64,000 nucleotides of DNA from Nocardioides sp. R-C-SC26 (lineage in GTDB: Bacteria; Actinomycetota; Actinomycetes; Propionibacteriales; Nocardioidaceae): positions 62,001 to 126,000 of the forward strand of contig NZ_JAHRHK010000001.1 of assembly GCF_021246465.1 (NCBI RefSeq), written 5' to 3'. This document shows, piece by piece, positions 23,667 to 31,305 of this stretch (its first letter is position 1; each line of letters starts with the position of its first letter). The notes beneath the pieces are model-generated. The model was not told where the DNA came from. It ran no database searches and saw only the letters and a program-made list of their open reading frames with translations. A program made the translations under genes and the position numbers.

Positions 23667-25958
23667 TCAGTCGTCTGCGCGGCGTCGGGCGAGCAGTGAC
23701 CGGGGCAGCCAGATCGCGCGCCTCCGAGCCCCCGCCGTGGCGCTGTCGCTGAGTTCGTCGCTGATCACGGTGACGGCGTCGGCGACGGCGCGGACGTCGG
23801 CGGGGTGGGCATTCGCATAGCGGGCACGTTCCACCTCGGCGACCAGGGTGCCGAGCGCTGCCCGCGCCGGCGTCGAACCGTCCGGCAGCCACGTCGAGAT
23901 CGTCCGCGCCGTCTCCCGCGGCGAGCGTTCGCGAGGCCAGGGGTGCCCCAGGTCCACGCAGGTGTCGGCCAACTCCTCCCACGCTGCGTCCGTGCCAGCG
24001 TGCAGCCGCGCTGCGCGACGGCGACGGCGGAACCCGCGCGGGGTGAGTGCTCCGACGACCAGCAACGCCGAGCCGAGCAGTGCAGCCAGCAGCGCCGGTG
24101 CCGGACCTGAGTCGCGGTCTTGGCCGCTACCGGCGGAATCCGCGGTCGATGGGACGGGGCGCGGCGACGCGCTCGGGGCGGGCGTGGGACGCTGCGGCGC
24201 GGGGGCCGGCGACGCGGACGGAGCCGCGGGGTCCGACGGGCTACCGATGGGCGTCGAGGTCCGGGTGTAGGACGGCACGAGTCGCGAAGGCACCCGACCC
24301 CGGTTGCCTCCCGGGGTGGGGTCGAACAGGACCCAGCCCGCGCCGGGGAAGTAGAGCTCGACCCAGGCATGGAGGTCGTGAGCGCTGTACTCCCACGTGT
24401 TGACGCCGATCCGCGTGGCGGCGAGGAAGCCGACTGCAACACGCGCGGGGATGTCGAGGGAGCGGGCCATCACCGCCATCGCCGCGGCGAATTGCTCGCA
24501 GTACCCGATGCGCCCCTCCTTGTCGTCGCGGAGGAAGGCCACGAGCTGATCGGTGCCGATCTGGAGGTTCGCGTCGATGGCCTCGTCGCTGTAGGTGAAC
24601 CCGCCGTCGCTCCGGAACCAGCGCTGGAGCACGGCCGCGCGTTCGAAGTCGTCGCTCGCCGAGCCGGTGACCTCACGCGCGAGCTGGCGCACGTAGGGGT
24701 CGAGGGACGGTGGCAGCTGGGTCAGCTCCGCCGACGGCGCCGGTGTGCCTGCATCGCTGTCCTCGCTCCCGTCGGTCAGTCGTGCTCGGACGTCCTCGGC
24801 GTCGAACCGCACGCCGGTCATCACGTACCGCATCCCCGCGGTGTCGAGGTCGTCCTCACCGGCGATGAAGTCCATGGTCGTCTCGTCGAAGCGCCAGTCG
24901 CCGGGAGCTTCGATGCCGGAGATCGGGGCCTGGGTCGGAAGCCATCGCGACCTGAAGTCGTCGGTCACGGCGACGTCGTAGCGATACGACGTGCGGGCGA
25001 TCGAGCTGTCGACGCCCGCCAGGGGCGGCATCTCGCCGTCGGGCAGATTGCTCCGCGGCACGCTGCGATCGCCCGAGCTCCACTCCTCGCCGTTGAACCG
25101 GGTGAGTGCGGAGATCCGCAGGTGATGGGGTTGCGGATCGTCGGTGACGATCCGCAGCAACGGCACGTCCTCGCCGCGGGAGAGGTCGCGGCGCAGATCG
25201 ACCATCGGGTTGCGCAGCCGGATCTCCTCGCCACTACCGGTGCCTCGACCGACGTCGAAGACCTCCAGGTCGAGTGTGGGGATCGCCAGGGGTGCGACGA
25301 CGGCGAGTGCGACCGCCCCGCTGGCGATGCCGAGCGTCGTCACACGGACGCTCTCGCTGAGACGCGCAGGCTCTTCCGGTCCCGCGAAGGTCCGTCCCCA
25401 ACCGGCCAGCCGCTCCTGTTCGGCGAGGAACAGGAGGAGGAGGTAGCCGGCTGCGACTCCGAGGAAGACCCACCACGCGGGGGCGTCGTCGGTGAGGCCG
25501 ACGGGCGCGCTGAGAGCCGCCAGGATGGGCAGCCCGGCCCAGGGTGCGCGCCGGCCGCTGCCGACGAGGAGGTCGGTCAGCACCACGACACCCCACCCGC
25601 AGACGATGAGAATCGGGTGGATGCCCACCCCGTCGCCGGAGGGCACCGGGGCGAGATAGGTCGCCGCATCGCTCCCCGCCCGGCGCATCTCCTCCCACAG
25701 CGCCGGACCCGGGACCGGACTCCCTGCGATGGCGACTCCGAGGGCACCGACGCCCACGACCAGCTGGACGAGCGCCGCGACGATCCACGGCGCGCGACGC
25801 CAGCGGAGCAGGGCGCCGACCACCGCTACGACGACGGCGAGAGCGAGGACCGAGGAGAGGTAGCGCCAGGACTCCCGGGTCAGCGGGGTCCAGGCGAACG
25901 TCGCGCACCAGGCGGTCAGCGCGGCGGCGAACGAGATGGCGGCCGGGAAGCGCATCAC
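23667..25958 (-). CDS. TgpA-like membrane transglutaminase (DUF3488 plus transglutaminase core)
   Basis: A 763-residue protein with about six N-terminal membrane helices (residues 1-210), an extracellular transglutaminase-like domain, and one C-terminal helix (LLAALLGSALLVVGALT near 620). The catalytic Cys is in GYCEQFAAAMAVMARSLDIP near residue 490, and the His and Asp are in HDLHAWVELYFPGAGWVLFDPTPG. Such proteins are often encoded with MoxR and DUF58 proteins, as here. The GTG start overlaps the DUF58 stop by four bases (GTGA); an ATG three bases on is an alternative. The substrate is unknown; envelope protein cross-linking or proteolysis is inferred. Confidence 0.92.
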   Translation of the reverse strand: MMRFPAAISFAAALTAWCATFAWTPLTRESWRYLSSVLALAVVVAVVGALLRWRRAPWIVAALVQLVVGVGALGVAIAGSPVPGPALWEEMRRAGSDAATYLAPVPSGDGVGIHPILIVCGWGVVVLTDLLVGSGRRAPWAGLPILAALSAPVGLTDDAPAWWVFLGVAAGYLLLLFLAEQERLAGWGRTFAGPEEPARLSESVRVTTLGIASGAVALAVVAPLAIPTLDLEVFDVGRGTGSGEEIRLRNPMVDLRRDLSRGEDVPLLRIVTDDPQPHHLRISALTRFNGEEWSSGDRSVPRSNLPDGEMPPLAGVDSSIARTSYRYDVAVTDDFRSRWLPTQAPISGIEAPGDWRFDETTMDFIAGEDDLDTAGMRYVMTGVRFDAEDVRARLTDGSEDSDAGTPAPSAELTQLPPSLDPYVRQLAREVTGSASDDFERAAVLQRWFRSDGGFTYSDEAIDANLQIGTDQLVAFLRDDKEGRIGYCEQFAAAMAVMARSLDIPARVAVGFLAATRIGVNTWEYSAHDLHAWVELYFPGAGWVLFDPTPGGNRGRVPSRLVPSYTRTSTPIGSPSDPAAPSASPAPAPQRPTPAPSASPRPVPSTADSAGSGQDRDSGPAPALLAALLGSALLVVGALTPRGFRRRRRAARLHAGTDAAWEELADTCVDLGHPWPRERSPRETARTISTWLPDGSTPARAALGTLVAEVERARYANAHPADVRAVADAVTVISDELSDSATAGARRRAIWLPRSLLARRRADD

Positions 25959-27307
25959 GACGTCCCGTGGAAGGCGGTCGCTGACGATACGGCAGCGGGG
26001 GGTGGGGAGCCGCCGGTCGCACCGGCGTGCCCCAACTGCTCCCAGACGGCGTCGAGACGCCCGCGCGGTGTCAACGCCGCGCCACGCCAGCCGGCCCGAC
26101 GCACGAGCTGGAGGTTCGCCTGGCCCAGCCTCGGGACGGCGTGCTCGGCCTGGGTGTCCCAGGCGTCGACGTCGAGGACCACGGCGAGGGGAAGGCCGGC
26201 CGCCGCCCGCAGGCGGCGCAGTGCGGCCTGGTCGCGATCCTCCACGTGCCCCAGCACCGCGACGGTGACGCCGCCGGGCTCCCCGCCGCCGTCGAGACGG
26301 ACGCCGATGTGGCCCGCCGGCGAGGTGTGAGCACCCGCGAGGGCCTCGAGCAACGTCGCGAGCGCCGACTCGTCCGTCGTCGAGGCGTGGCGTCGCAGGG
26401 CGATGCTCCCGCTCGTCGTGGTCAGGTGCACCTGGTACCCGCGTCGGCCGAGGTGGGCCGCGATCGACGCCGTCGCGGTGACGGCGGCTTCGAAGGAGCT
26501 GCCCAGCCCGAGACCGCGGTGCGCGATGAGCCGGTCGTCGAGCAGGATCGTGGCGTGTGCCTGCCAGGGTTGTTCCTCACGGCGCACCATCAATTCGCCC
26601 CACCGCGCCGAGCTGCGCCAGTGCACGCGTCGCAGGTCGTCGCCCTGGCGGTAGTCGCGCACCGTGACGTCTTCGGCGGAGCCGGAGGTGAACTCGCGCG
26701 GGCGCTGGTCGCCGGCGGAGGAGCGACCGCCTCCCAGGCCGATCGGCGGGAGGTCGGTGATCGGGGGCGTCACCGTCACGGTCGTGACGGAGGAGAAGGT
26801 CCGCATCAGCTCGACGAGGCCGAAGGCGTCGCTGACACGCACCCGCATCGGGCCGACCTCGAAGCGCCCGCGGACGTCGGACCGCACGGTGTAGGTGACC
26901 CGCCGCTGCCACCCGCGGCGCACGCCGTCGACGATGAAGCGCGGCCGGGTTCCCAGCGCGAACGGAACCTGTTCCTCCAGGAGGAGTACGCCGGTCGGTC
27001 GTCGCCCCTCGTTGGTGAGGGTGAGGGTGACCGTCGCCGGCTGGCCGGCTGAGACCAGGCGCGGCGTGACGGTTCGCGCGAGGGCGAGTCGGTAGCGGCC
27101 GCGCCCGATGACGAGCGCGGTCACGATCGGGAGCGCGGTCAGCAGCACACCGACCTGGGTGAGCGTGGTGTGACCCAGCACGATCGAGCACGTGGCGGCG
27201 GTGATGCCGGCCGCGATGAAGGCCCGCCCGCGCGTCGTCAGGCCCGCCGCCAGCCCGCGCGGCGCCGGCCGCCGTGTCGCGGCCTGCGCCGTGCCTCCCT
27301 CAGGCAC
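25955..27307 (-). CDS. DUF58 domain protein
   Basis: About 450 residues from GTG 27307, which overlaps the moxR stop by 8 bases; the frame open further upstream is a shadow of moxR. Two N-terminal membrane helices (residues about 25-65) precede a beta-rich region and the DUF58 hallmark DYRQGDDLRRVHWRSSARWG, followed by LMVRREEQPWQ. The domain is VWA-like. DUF58 proteins are co-encoded with MoxR ATPases and TgpA-type transglutaminases, and the three overlap here as one operon. Molecular role unproven. Confidence 0.9.
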   Translation of the reverse strand: MPEGGTAQAATRRPAPRGLAAGLTTRGRAFIAAGITAATCSIVLGHTTLTQVGVLLTALPIVTALVIGRGRYRLALARTVTPRLVSAGQPATVTLTLTNEGRRPTGVLLLEEQVPFALGTRPRFIVDGVRRGWQRRVTYTVRSDVRGRFEVGPMRVRVSDAFGLVELMRTFSSVTTVTVTPPITDLPPIGLGGGRSSAGDQRPREFTSGSAEDVTVRDYRQGDDLRRVHWRSSARWGELMVRREEQPWQAHATILLDDRLIAHRGLGLGSSFEAAVTATASIAAHLGRRGYQVHLTTTSGSIALRRHASTTDESALATLLEALAGAHTSPAGHIGVRLDGGGEPGGVTVAVLGHVEDRDQAALRRLRAAAGLPLAVVLDVDAWDTQAEHAVPRLGQANLQLVRRAGWRGAALTPRGRLDAVWEQLGHAGATGGSPPPAAVSSATAFHGTS

Positions 27308-28373
27308 GGTGGCGCGAGGTGGCCGGCGCCGACTGGTGGGACGCCACGTCGGGCACCGGGATCGTGGCCACCAGCGAGTCGAGCACCGAGGCGGCACCGC
27401 GCCCGCTGACCGTGGCCTCCACCCCGACGATGAGCCGGTGCTCGAGCACGGGACGGACCAGTTGCTGAATGTCGTCGGGGAGCACGAAATCGCGACCGTC
27501 GATCGCGGCCTTCGCCTTGGCCGCACGCAGGAGGTGCAGGGACGCGCGAGGGGAGGCGCCCAGCATCAGTTCGGGCGAGCGGCGGGTGGCGCCGACCAGG
27601 GCGACGACGTACTGCTGGACGGCGGGGGAGACGTGCACGGTCGAGACGATGTCGATCAACTTGCGGATCTCGGCCGCGTCCGTCACCGCCTCGAGTTCGT
27701 CGAGCGGCTCGGCGTCGGTGTGTGAGGCGAGCATCGCGATCTCTGCTGCCTCCACGGGGTAGCCGATCGAGACCCTGGCCATGAATCGATCGCGCTGCGC
27801 CTCGGGGAGGGAGTAGGTGCCCTCCATCTCCACCGGATTCTGGGTCGCGATCACCATGAACGGCGCGTCCAGGTGGTAGGTGGTCGCGTCGACGGTGACC
27901 TGACGCTCCTCCATGCACTCGAGCAGTGCCGACTGTGTCTTGGGCGATGCGCGGTTGATCTCGTCGCCGACGACGACGTTGGCGAAGATGCCGCCCGGCC
28001 GGAACTCGAACTCGCGGGTGACCTGGTTGAACACCGACACGCCGGTGACGTCGGAGGGCAACAGGTCCGGCGTGAACTGGATGCGGCGTACCGAGCAGTC
28101 GATGCTGCGCGCGAGCGACTTGCTGAGCATGGTCTTGCCCACGCCCGGGACGTCCTCGATGAGGAGGTGGCCCTCGGCGAGCAGGACGACCAACGCTGCC
28201 GTGACGACGTCCGGTTTGCCCTCGATGACGCGCTCGACGTTGGTGCGGATGCGTCCGACGACGCGCGTCAGCGTCTCCAGATCGGCGCTCGGCGCCGCCG
28301 TCGCGTCGAATCCGCCGATCGAGCCGTTTCCGTCCACGTGTCCACTCCCGCTGCCGCCGTGCCCTGTCGCCAT
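27300..28373 (-). CDS. MoxR family AAA+ ATPase
   Basis: A 357-residue AAA+ protein of the MoxR branch. Walker A is EDVPGVGKTMLSKSLARSID and Walker B is VVVGDEINRASPK; sensor 1 is VIATQNPVEMEGTYSLPEAQ and RDRFMARVSIGYP follows. The first 25 residues are Gly-rich and may be disordered. MoxR proteins are chaperone-like ATPases that help assemble or activate VWA-domain partners, here most likely the DUF58 protein encoded next. It is the first gene of the moxR-DUF58-transglutaminase operon and is divergent from mraZ. Confidence 0.93.
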   Translation of the reverse strand: MATGHGGSGSGHVDGNGSIGGFDATAAPSADLETLTRVVGRIRTNVERVIEGKPDVVTAALVVLLAEGHLLIEDVPGVGKTMLSKSLARSIDCSVRRIQFTPDLLPSDVTGVSVFNQVTREFEFRPGGIFANVVVGDEINRASPKTQSALLECMEERQVTVDATTYHLDAPFMVIATQNPVEMEGTYSLPEAQRDRFMARVSIGYPVEAAEIAMLASHTDAEPLDELEAVTDAAEIRKLIDIVSTVHVSPAVQQYVVALVGATRRSPELMLGASPRASLHLLRAAKAKAAIDGRDFVLPDDIQQLVRPVLEHRLIVGVEATVSGRGAASVLDSLVATIPVPDVASHQSAPATSRHRA

Positions 28374-28606
28374 TGGTTCCTACCCCTTCCCAACCTACGG
28401 GGTGACCCACGTGGAGGACGCACGGCGAGGCCGGCGTCGGGGATGGGACGCCGCGTGGAGCGGATCGGTTGCCGGTGGAGCGCTGGTGGAGGAACCGGGA
28501 GGTCGAGACGTGGTGGGTGTCGGTCAGCGGTCCGCCCATCGCGCACCACGGCGCCGTGCCGCGCTGGCGACCCGGGTGGAGCGCTGGTGGGGGAAAGGGA
28601 GCGGAG
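28374..28606. other. Intergenic region between moxR and the mraZ operator
   Basis: The moxR-mraZ gap (28374-28700) has no gene. Its first part contains two near-identical 21-base copies of GGTGGAGCGCTGGTGG followed by RGGAA, at 28474-28494 and 28575-28595, 101 bases apart. They resemble the GTGG boxes of the MraZ operator that follows and may be outlying MraZ sites. The moxR promoter should also lie here but I could not place it. Confidence 0.5.
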
Positions 28607-28650
28607 GTGGTTGACGGTGGGGGAAAGTGGCGTAGAGTGGTGGAAAGTGG
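28607..28650 (+). promoter_or_regulatory. dcw promoter embedded in a MraZ operator (five GTGG boxes, 10-base period)
   Basis: GTGG occurs at 28607, 28617, 28627, 28637 and 28647, exactly one helical turn apart. TTGACG (28611-28616) and TAGAGT (28633-28638) with a 16-base spacer form a good sigma-70-type promoter lying inside the boxes. MraZ is known to bind tandem direct repeats with 10-base spacing upstream of its own gene and to repress the dcw operon. Transcription should start near 28645. Confidence 0.8.
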
Positions 28651-28700
28651 AGCAAGAGGCCGGAGAGGTGGGGCTTCGTGGGTGAGGCGGGAGGTGCCCG

Positions 28701-29138
28701 ATGCGGTTGCTCGGCACGTTCCGACCTCGACTCGACGAGAAGGGCCGCCTCTTCCTGCCCGCGAAGTTCCGAGAGCACCTGGCGGAAGGAGTGGTCGTGA
28801 CCCAAGGACTCGACAACTGCCTCTTCGTCTGGCCGCCCGCGGTCTTCGACGCCGAAGCCGACAAGGCCGCGCAGCGGTCGATGTCCAGCAAGGCCGCCCG
28901 CGCCTACCAGCGCATGTTCTTCTCCGGCGGCGACGAGGTCATCCCCGACAAGCAGGGCCGCATCTCGATCTCGGCGTCCCTGCGTGAGTACGCCCGTCTG
29001 GAGAAGGACGTCGTCGTGATCGGCGTCCGCAACCGCCTGGAGATCTGGAACCCCCAGTCGTGGGAGGCCTACCAGGAGGCGGAACTGGAGAACTACGCCG
29101 ACCTCGACGAGGACGAGCCCGCTCGGGCGCCGGCCTGA
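28701..29138 (+). CDS. mraZ: Transcriptional regulator MraZ
   Basis: A 145-residue double-AbrB-type DNA-binding protein, the autoregulator of the dcw operon. The N-terminus MRLLGTFRPRLDEKGRLFLP, then FREHLAEGVVVTQGLD, is one SpoVT/AbrB-like half. The second half has RMFFSGGDEVIPDKQGRISI and ends with RLEIWNPQSWEAYQ. The start ATG follows GGGAGG by 6 bases. It is the first gene of the cluster, about 56 bases downstream of the predicted transcription start, and its operator lies directly upstream. Confidence 0.96.
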   Translation: MRLLGTFRPRLDEKGRLFLPAKFREHLAEGVVVTQGLDNCLFVWPPAVFDAEADKAAQRSMSSKAARAYQRMFFSGGDEVIPDKQGRISISASLREYARLEKDVVVIGVRNRLEIWNPQSWEAYQEAELENYADLDEDEPARAPA

Positions 29139-29175
29139 TCGATCCGCACCACCGCATCACAAATCCATATGGGCA

Positions 29176-29298
29176 CTCCGTAGGACGAGGTCTCTGGCCC
29201 GCTCCTACCCGCCGCGTTCTGGGGCACCTTCCCCGGTTCCAGACCCGGCACTTCCCTACCTGTACCCGGGAGCGGGCAAGGGACCTGGTTCTACGGAG
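29176..29298 (+). ncRNA. Candidate mraW RNA motif (structured RNA upstream of rsmH/mraW)
   Basis: A 30-base arm at 29176-29205 (CTCCGTAGGACGAGGTC...GCCCGCTCC) pairs with 29269-29298 (GGAGCGGGCAAGGGACC...CTACGGAG), with only two mismatches and two G-U pairs. The 63-base interior can form further helices: GGGGCACCTTCCCC at 29221 and GGTTCCAGACCCGGCAC beyond it. A conserved mraW RNA motif upstream of mraW (rsmH) in Actinomycetales is established knowledge. Position, size and a long closing stem fit; I have not checked the consensus base by base. Confidence 0.68.
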
Positions 29299-29395
29299 AG
29301 TCCGGATTCAGCAGACCAGCACCAGAACTTCCCCGGCAGTGACCAGCCCCCTTGCGGGGCCGGCACGTCGTCCGCTTCCTTCCCCAGGGGTCGAC

Positions 29396-29578
29396 ATGAG
29401 CACCACACCGGTCGCGACGCACGCTGCCACTCCGCCCACCGCGTCCGCCCCGCCGCGCGCGCAGCTGCGCGTGCGTCATCAGGCTCGCGACGCGGCGGCC
29501 CTGATGGCCTTCTCGCTCGGGGTGTCCAGCGCGGTGGCGATCGGCCTGGTCGCGCTCGCCCACCTCGGCGGACGCTGA
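29396..29578 (+). CDS. Small single-pass membrane protein between mraZ and rsmH
   Basis: A 60-residue ORF from ATG 29396 to just before rsmH. The first 30 residues are Thr/Ala/Pro-rich and basic (QLRVRHQARDAAAL), then one membrane helix (MAFSLGVSSAVAIGLVALAH) runs to near the C-terminus. This suggests an N-in membrane anchor. It follows the structured RNA and lies 18 bases before rsmH, so any control by that RNA would act on it first. No family recognised. Confidence 0.6.
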   Translation: MSTTPVATHAATPPTASAPPRAQLRVRHQARDAAALMAFSLGVSSAVAIGLVALAHLGGR

Positions 29579-29596
29579 GCGGCGGGGCCGGTACCT

Positions 29597-30580
29597 GTGA
29601 GCAACCGCCCCCTCCACGACCCGGTGCTCCTCGACCGTGTCGTGGCGCTGTTGAGGCCCGCGTTGGAGCGTGAGGACGGCACCGACCGGGTGCTCGTGGA
29701 CTGCACGCTCGGCCTCGGTGGTCACACCGAGGCCGTGCTGAGGCGATGCCCGTCCGCGCGCGTGATCGGCATCGACCGCGACCCTGCGGCCCTCGCGCTC
29801 GCCGGTGAGCGGCTGGCTTCGTTCGGGGAGCGCTTCACCGGCGTGCACGCCGTCTACGACGAGATCGCCGAGGTGCTCGACGATCTCGGTCTCGCCGAGG
29901 TCGACGGGGTCCTCTTCGACCTCGGGGTCTCCTCCATGCAGCTCGACGTCGCCGAGCGCGGCTTCGCCTACGCCGTCGACGCGCCGCTGGACATGCGGAT
30001 GGACGGGTCCACGGGACCGACGGCGGCCGACGTCCTCAACGACTACGACGTCGCCGCGCTCGCGCGCGTCCTGCGCGAGTACGGCGAGGAGAAGTTCGCC
30101 GGGAAGATCGCCGCGGCCATCGTCCGGCGTCGTGCCGAAACGCCCTTCCGCACCTCGGCCGATCTCGTCGAGCTGCTCTACGCGGTGATCCCAGCACCCG
30201 CGCGGCGCACAGGCGGACATCCGGCCAAGCGGACCTTCCAGGCCCTGCGGATCGAGGTCAACGACGAGATGGCCGTGCTGCGCCGCGCGATGCCGGCGGC
30301 CATCGATGCGATCTCGGTCGGCGGCCGCGTGGTCGTGGAGTCCTACCACTCCCTGGAGGACCGCATCGTCAAGCGCGCGTTCACCGAGGTCACCCGCAGC
30401 CGGGTCCCCGACGACCTGCCGTTCGTGCCGGAGGGGAGCGAGCCCCCGCTTCGCCTGATCACCCGCGGCGCGGAGCAGGCCGACGAGGTCGAGATCGCTG
30501 CCAACCCCCGAGCCGCCTCGGTGCGTCTGCGCGCCGTCGAACGCGTCCACCGGTCCGTCCCACGTCGAGGAGTCGCCTGA
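29597..30580 (+). CDS. rsmH: 16S rRNA (cytosine1402-N4)-methyltransferase
   Basis: RsmH (MraW) methylates N4 of C1402 in the ribosomal P site using SAM. At 327 residues from GTG 29597 it has the usual length. The SAM-binding start is [15 protein letters not shown], then [27 protein letters not shown] and [18 protein letters not shown], and the C-terminal [17 protein letters not shown] and [12 protein letters not shown] are family-specific. The stop overlaps the ftsL start (TGATG), so the two are coupled. Confidence 0.96.
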   Translation: MSNRPLHDPVLLDRVVALLRPALEREDGTDRVLVDCTLGLGGHTEAVLRRCPSARVIGIDRDPAALALAGERLASFGERFTGVHAVYDEIAEVLDDLGLAEVDGVLFDLGVSSMQLDVAERGFAYAVDAPLDMRMDGSTGPTAADVLNDYDVAALARVLREYGEEKFAGKIAAAIVRRRAETPFRTSADLVELLYAVIPAPARRTGGHPAKRTFQALRIEVNDEMAVLRRAMPAAIDAISVGGRVVVESYHSLEDRIVKRAFTEVTRSRVPDDLPFVPEGSEPPLRLITRGAEQADEVEIAANPRAASVRLRAVERVHRSVPRRGVA

Positions 30581-31179
30581 TGAGCAGTGCGCCGCAGCGC
30601 CGGACCGCGTTCTCGCGGGTGGTTCCCCTGGCAGACGAGGCGATGGCGCGCGCCCGCCTCAGCGTCGTGCCGCGGACGCGTCCGCGGGCGCATCGCGTCC
30701 CGTTCGTGACCTTGGTGAGCGTGATCCTCCTCGGCGGTGTGATCGGTCTCCTCCTCTTCAACACCTCGATGCAGCAAGCAGCCATCACCGCATCGAGGTT
30801 GGAGGAGCAGGCCCAGACCCTCTCGGCACGCCAGCAGGGCCTGTCGATGGAGCTGGACCAGATGAGTTCCGCGCAGAACCTGGCGCTCAAGGCATGCGGA
30901 CTCGGCATGGTGGGGGCGTCCAGCGCGGCGTTCCTCGACCTCGATACCGGACAGGTGCGCGGGGAGCCCGTCGCCGCCGTCGCGGGGCCGTGCGGCGTCG
31001 CGGCTCCGGCGCCCCAGCCGCCGGCGCCGCGGGTGGAGACGATCCCGCCGCCGAGCCGGTCGGGAGGTGCCGCGTCGACGGGCCGGGACCAGGGCGAGCG
31101 CCTAGGAGATCGCGGCACCGATCCTCGCCGGAACCGCTCCGGCGCGCCGTCCGACGGTGGCGGGGGCGGACGTCGATAG
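30580..31179 (+). CDS. ftsL: FtsL-like septal protein
   Basis: A 199-residue bitopic protein placed exactly where ftsL lies in actinobacterial dcw clusters. The first ~45 residues are cytoplasmic and basic, one membrane helix follows (FVTLVSVILLGGVIGLLLF, about 47-65), then a short coiled coil (ASRLEEQAQTLSARQQGLSM). The C-terminal half is Pro/Gly/Arg-rich and probably disordered; that tail is longer than in many FtsL proteins. FtsL bridges FtsQ and FtsB to the FtsW-FtsI synthase. Identity rests on position and topology, since FtsL sequences diverge quickly. Confidence 0.82.
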   Translation: MSSAPQRRTAFSRVVPLADEAMARARLSVVPRTRPRAHRVPFVTLVSVILLGGVIGLLLFNTSMQQAAITASRLEEQAQTLSARQQGLSMELDQMSSAQNLALKACGLGMVGASSAAFLDLDTGQVRGEPVAAVAGPCGVAAPAPQPPAPRVETIPPPSRSGGAASTGRDQGERLGDRGTDPRRNRSGAPSDGGGGGRR

Positions 31180-31305
31180 TGGTGCGACCACGCCACGCCA
31201 CGCCGCCGACGCACGCCATGCGACGGCTCGCTGCCTCCCCTGGTCGGCCCCGGCTCGACCAGCAACCGACCGATCGACCGTCACGACCACACTGAGGAGG
31301 AGCCG

